Origin: Xylona heveae TC161
Taxonomy: Eukaryota > Ascomycota > Xylonomycetes > Xylonales > Xylonaceae
Assembly: GCF_001619985.1 (NCBI RefSeq)
Contig: NW_017264203.1
Location: forward strand, 682,001 to 746,000
Reading direction: 5' to 3'
Length of the DNA: 64,000 bases
Part shown: positions 60,401-64,000 of the stretch, piece after piece
How positions within the stretch are numbered: position 1 is the stretch's first letter
Layout: the number at the start of each line of letters is the position of its first letter
Program-made: the position numbers and the translations under genes
The notes under the pieces: model-generated
Told to the model about the DNA's origin: nothing
Seen by the model: only the letters and a program-made list of their open reading frames with translations
Database searches by the model: none

Positions 60401-61251
60401 GGCTAATAGTTTGGTGGCTGAACCGTGGTAACTGGCCGGAAGCTACGTTTCATTTAACGGCGTACTCGTAGATAAATCCAGCCGTCTTCCAACCAGCCAT
60501 ATTTTAGCTGGCTTACAAGTTGTAAGGTTTTTCGCTTCCTACTTCAATGGTTACTTGGCGTCATATTCTTCTCACACTGCGCCCCTCCTTCCGCTCCCTT
60601 CATCCTTCCCACTTTGAGTCTTTTGTTATTCCCGCTTTTCAGACTTCTTTGTGGAACTAGATTTACACAGCCTCAATCTCATAATGGCGTCTACGATGCG
60701 GCGAAACGCGTCTATCTACGTGGTCGACCGGAATCTTGGACTCTATGGCAAACGTCGATTTCGGACCGTCTTTTGCATTCCTGAAAAACGAATAGACCGC
60801 AGACAGAGTTCTGATCATCCTCGACTTTCCCAAGTGCTGCAAGTATATTTGCACAGTATACAATACTGATAATCTCTTGGTGTATCATCCGGCTGGGATC
60901 GACTCAGACGTCCCTCATTTTCTGTGCTTGTTCTGACCTTCTGTGTTTAATCAAGACGTTGATAAGCCATTTGCTAAACTTCCAGCGGTTGCTAATATGC
61001 TATCTACATCAGTGCATCAAACTTTAGAATAGGTAACCATTAAACAGATACTGTCATATATCTCGATATCGATATTTTCGTACTTTTCTTGGCCTTCATG
61101 GCCGCGTATGCTACACCGCCACGGAAAGCTTACGCGGATGAAACTGCTTGTACAAAGCGTGCCCCGCCGCGTGCATGCTTTGAATTGCCAACTTGCCAAG
61201 CGGCCAAGGCGCCAAGTCTCTTATCGCGCTATCCAGAGCCTCTGATTTCCA

Positions 61252-61920
61252 ATGGATCCCGAACTCGCAACCAAGCTCATCTCCGGTGGGGCCATTGAAG
61301 GCAGTTCCAAACGTCTCCCTCCTGAGACTTCTTTGTACTACTGAAGATCTGAACCCGCCGGACAAATTCCCATATTACACGTCTAGACAGAAAGTGTGCC
61401 GAAATAGAGGACCCGTGAGTTGTGAAATGCTAAGACCGAAAGCTTGATACCAGATTGATGTCCTCACTCTTCAGTTATGCCCTCGATGCTATGATCAACA
61501 ATAGAAAAATTGACTCTATAGGATAGCAGTGACACTTCGAAAGAGCCCTCTGAAGCCTGAAGCATATTTAGACACCCATTCCGATGAATTGACCCTTCCG
61601 CGACAAACTCTACAGAGCATGCTCACAGAGACTGAGATAGTCTACCAGCTCTATCAAGAGTGCTGGTTATGGGTAATATACATCTCCCAGAATGACAATC
61701 CATGCGATAAATCCCAAGGTAGGCTCAGCTAGAGTATTGAGATTTAGATATGCATGAAATGTACCTTGAATAAAGAAAGAAGTAGACGAGAGGAGAGCGG
61801 TAAAGGTCAAGTTGAGTCCACTGATTCCAGTCAAAGGTACGTCACGACTCATGAGCAATGAACATGGCTTAACGCAGCATCAAAACTGACATGAAGTCTT
61901 CCCAAGCTTCACTTAGATAG
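61252..61920 (+). CDS. Candidate small five-exon gene, 135 aa (weak)
   Basis: Exons 61252-61334, 61391-61414, 61522-61718, 61776-61836 and 61878-61920; 408 nt in total with all phases compatible. The predicted protein starts MDPELATKLISGGAIEGSSK and its longest exon gives a helical-looking block (TLPRQTLQSMLTETEIVYQL). The tail is polar (ERSRREESGKGQVESTDSSQ). Introns would be 56, 107, 57 and 41 nt, the last short for this genome; the 24-nt second exon is also suspicious. No family is recognised. It is reported because the amino-acid composition is more protein-like than its surroundings, not because the structure is proven. Confidence 0.28.
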
Positions 61921-62409
61921 TTTGTAAAGTGAATGTCGCGGCGCTCGGCAAACAGCAGCCTTTTGTTCAACGCGAAGTTCGATTAACAGTGTTAATCCTC
62001 ACATCTCCATCTCAGAGTCTCACGGCTTCTGCCTGAGCCCTGAACGGTCGAGCCTACAATTTCACGAGCGTCTTATGACATGTTTGGGACTGCATAGAAC
62101 TTGTTCGAGCACGGGAGGAAGAGTTTGGATAATACTTGAGATCTGGACAAAGGATTCTTCAAAAGTTAAGGCACTCCGAACGCCTCCAGGTAGGGGATCA
62201 ATAGATTCTGGATTCTTAGATTTTATCAAGCTAATACAGTTCGTTCATAGGAATTGAATGGACTATATCAATGAGAAAACCCTAGTAAATGACGAGATAA
62301 AACCTTAAATTATCATCCGGGAAAACATCAGTTATTCAACCTTCGCTCGCCCGATGTTCCACAATTTGAACCAGATCTCAAAACCAGATCTCGCTCTCTT
62401 CCCCGCTCA
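61921..62409. other. Intergenic region
   Basis: About 490 bases before the stop codon of the SNF2 gene. One 60-codon frame is present at 62075-62257 without recognisable content. Probably the 3' UTR of the ATPase gene lies here. Confidence 0.5.
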
Positions 62410-64000
62410 TCAAAGGTCATTCTGATCATAAGTAGCTGCTCGAAGACGTGCCAAATCCTCAGTACCCAACTCAGATGCTCCAGCTGCCAAATCGCTCTCG
62501 GGAGCTACGAGTTCATACGAGTCTTCAGTTTGGACAAGCTTTCCACGTTGGCGGGTTTGGAAGACATTGACGTCGATTGTTTTGAGAGACAAGAAGTGGT
62601 AGATATGAACCAGTTTCTTTTGTCCGTACCGGCGGGCCCGACCAATCGCCTGAGTCATCACCGCATCGTATTTGGACTGCGTTTCGGCTACAAGGGGCGA
62701 CAGGAATATCAAATGATTTACGTTTGTCAAGTTTCTGCCAGTACCCGTCATGTTAGTGGTTCATTATTAAAAGGGATATAAGAGACCTGGACTTACGCGC
62801 CGCTGGCAGATTCGTTTGCCACGTTGATCACAAGCACCTTCTTCTTTGACTGAGTTTCATCGTTCTGAAACTTTGTGATGATATCGGCAGCTTTTCTACC
62901 ATTCTGGCCCAGCATCGCAAAGTGACTGATCTTGTTCTCCTCTAGCGCCTGAGAAACTCGCCACATCAGATCTTCATACTGCACAAAGATAATGATTTGA
63001 TCATCATCCGGCGTGCCTTCAATAAGTCTGATGACTTCTTCCAGTTTTCTTCCATAGTGGCGTCCGCTCTGAACGTTCGCATCTTCTTCACCTAATTCGG
63101 TCCCTCTAATTATTTGGAAGCTCATCGCCATTGCCTCACAGCCAGGAACGATGCAAGTCTCACCGCTGTGGAAAGATTCCCAGCATTTGTTGCACACTGT
63201 GTGTCCACAGACTGAAAGGACAGAGACTTGAGAGGGTCCGAAGTTATTGTTTCCGCAACGGGAGCATTGACAACGCTTCGCGTTCTCTGTTTTCCGGGAC
63301 ATTGTGTCGAGCTGAATGGCCCTCACTGCCTCAAAGAATCTTAGAGAGCGGATGCGCGACACCAGCTCCGTTGACAGTCGGCGTAAATCATGTGAGAGGC
63401 TCCTCAATGCTGCCACAAACTCTTTGAGTTCTATCAACTTTGGCAAACGAGTGTCTTCCTCGACTGTACTCAGTGTCGTCTTTCTCCGTTTCGCCTTAGC
63501 TCCTCTATCGTCCGCGGAATCGGAGAATCCAAAATCGCTCTCGTCTAGATCCTCAGCATTGTCGCTGCTGTTGTCCGTTGCAGAGTTCCCATCAGCTGAA
63601 CTGGAAGAGATACGGGGGGCTATCTGACGACGTTTAAAGCCTGCTCCGAGCTTGGTGTGCCGCGAGCTAGGTTTCAGGGACTTCTTAGTCACCGGCTTAT
63701 CGAAACTCTCATTGCCTTTTCCCGGGTCCGTCGTCGAAACTTTATAGAACAAATGCTCATCTTCCGGGCTGTAACCTCGCTTCGATTCCTCAATGAGCTC
63801 TCGCAAGATATCCGTGGCGCCATCATCGCCGAACTGGTTGGTCTTGACTGTCTGCACCCAAGCGGCATAATGAGCGTCATGCACTTGTCCGTTCGCATCC
63901 TTACATTTGTGCCGCAGCCAAATGGCGTGTTTCAAGTGGCTCTTCAAATCATCAAGCAGGTCCAGATACTGCCTTTTGCGTTCCGCAATAATGACCGTAC
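62410..64000 (-). CDS. SNF2-family ATPase with RING finger, C-terminal part (5' end beyond the window)
   Basis: Exons 64000-62797 (open to the window edge) and 62734-62410, joined across a 62-nt intron at SASGA-NLTNVNHLIFLSP. The visible part begins with a helical charged region and an acidic/Ser-rich linker. A C3HC4-type RING follows (CQCSRCG...VLSVCGHTVCNKCWESF...CIVPGCEA). The helicase C-terminal lobe then has IIIFVQYEDLMWRVSQAL, motif V near VLVINVANESASGANLTN and motif VI QAIGRARRYGQ. A RING placed between the two ATPase lobes is the Rad5/Rad16/SHPRH/Irc20 arrangement: DNA translocases with ubiquitin-ligase activity in repair or chromatin control. The N-terminal ATPase lobe (DEXH motifs) is outside the window, so the subfamily stays open. 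Confidence 0.88.

Overview
This is a 64 kb window of a filamentous ascomycete genome. Genes carry short introns (about 41-115 nt) with GT...AG ends, and there are Zn(II)2Cys6 transcription factors, a flotillin, a secreted glucose oxidase and an amine oxidase ending in the peroxisomal tripeptide ARL. The glucose oxidase and the ARL amine oxidase resemble Aspergillus/Penicillium/Talaromyces proteins as I know them, so Eurotiales is the most likely placement; the species cannot be named from the sequence. I rebuilt exon chains by hand. For every multi-exon gene below the splice phases close and the summed exon length is a multiple of three.

Layout. 0-6 kb: 3' end of a membrane transporter, a low-complexity conserved-type protein on the minus strand, and a seven-exon flotillin. 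6-9.4 kb: an intron-containing tRNA-Leu(AAG) with a Pol III terminator and an eight-exon mitochondrial-type malic enzyme. 11.6-16 kb: a HAM1-like (BPI-fold type) protein and a 2-dehydropantoate 2-reductase-like enzyme. 17.5-23 kb: a flavin monoamine oxidase with a peroxisomal signal, a small basic protein of unknown function, and a Zn2Cys6 regulator. 23-25 kb: convergent intergenic region with a (GA)n tract broken by a 45-base assembly gap. 25.2-29 kb: a 1107-residue Zn2Cys6 factor on the minus strand in seven exons. 29-37.8 kb: a gene desert. 37.8-45 kb: an RRM-like protein, an unusually long cytochrome P450 and an HSL-type alpha/beta hydrolase, all on the plus strand; the last two could be a small catabolic or secondary-metabolism pair. 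46.5-49.6 kb: a JmjN-JmjC histone-demethylase-like protein. 52-54 kb: single-exon secreted glucose oxidase. 54-62.4 kb: a second gene desert with two weak small-gene candidates. 62.4 kb to the end: the C-terminal half of a SNF2-family ATPase with a RING finger, running off the window.

Functional links are limited. The amine oxidase and the Zn2Cys6 gene lie 1.3 kb apart and could form a local regulator-enzyme pair. The P450 and hydrolase are tandem. The other genes look like housekeeping or unrelated neighbours. I saw no CRISPR array, no recognisable transposase or reverse transcriptase, no viral fossil and no clear novel multi-gene system. The more interesting signals are small: two start codons in the malic enzyme, a tandem splice acceptor in the demethylase, a DNA-binding domain isolated on one 113-nt exon, a codon-repeat serine insert in the hydrolase, dispersed CCTAGG-core palindromes, and possible tiny spliced genes in the deserts.
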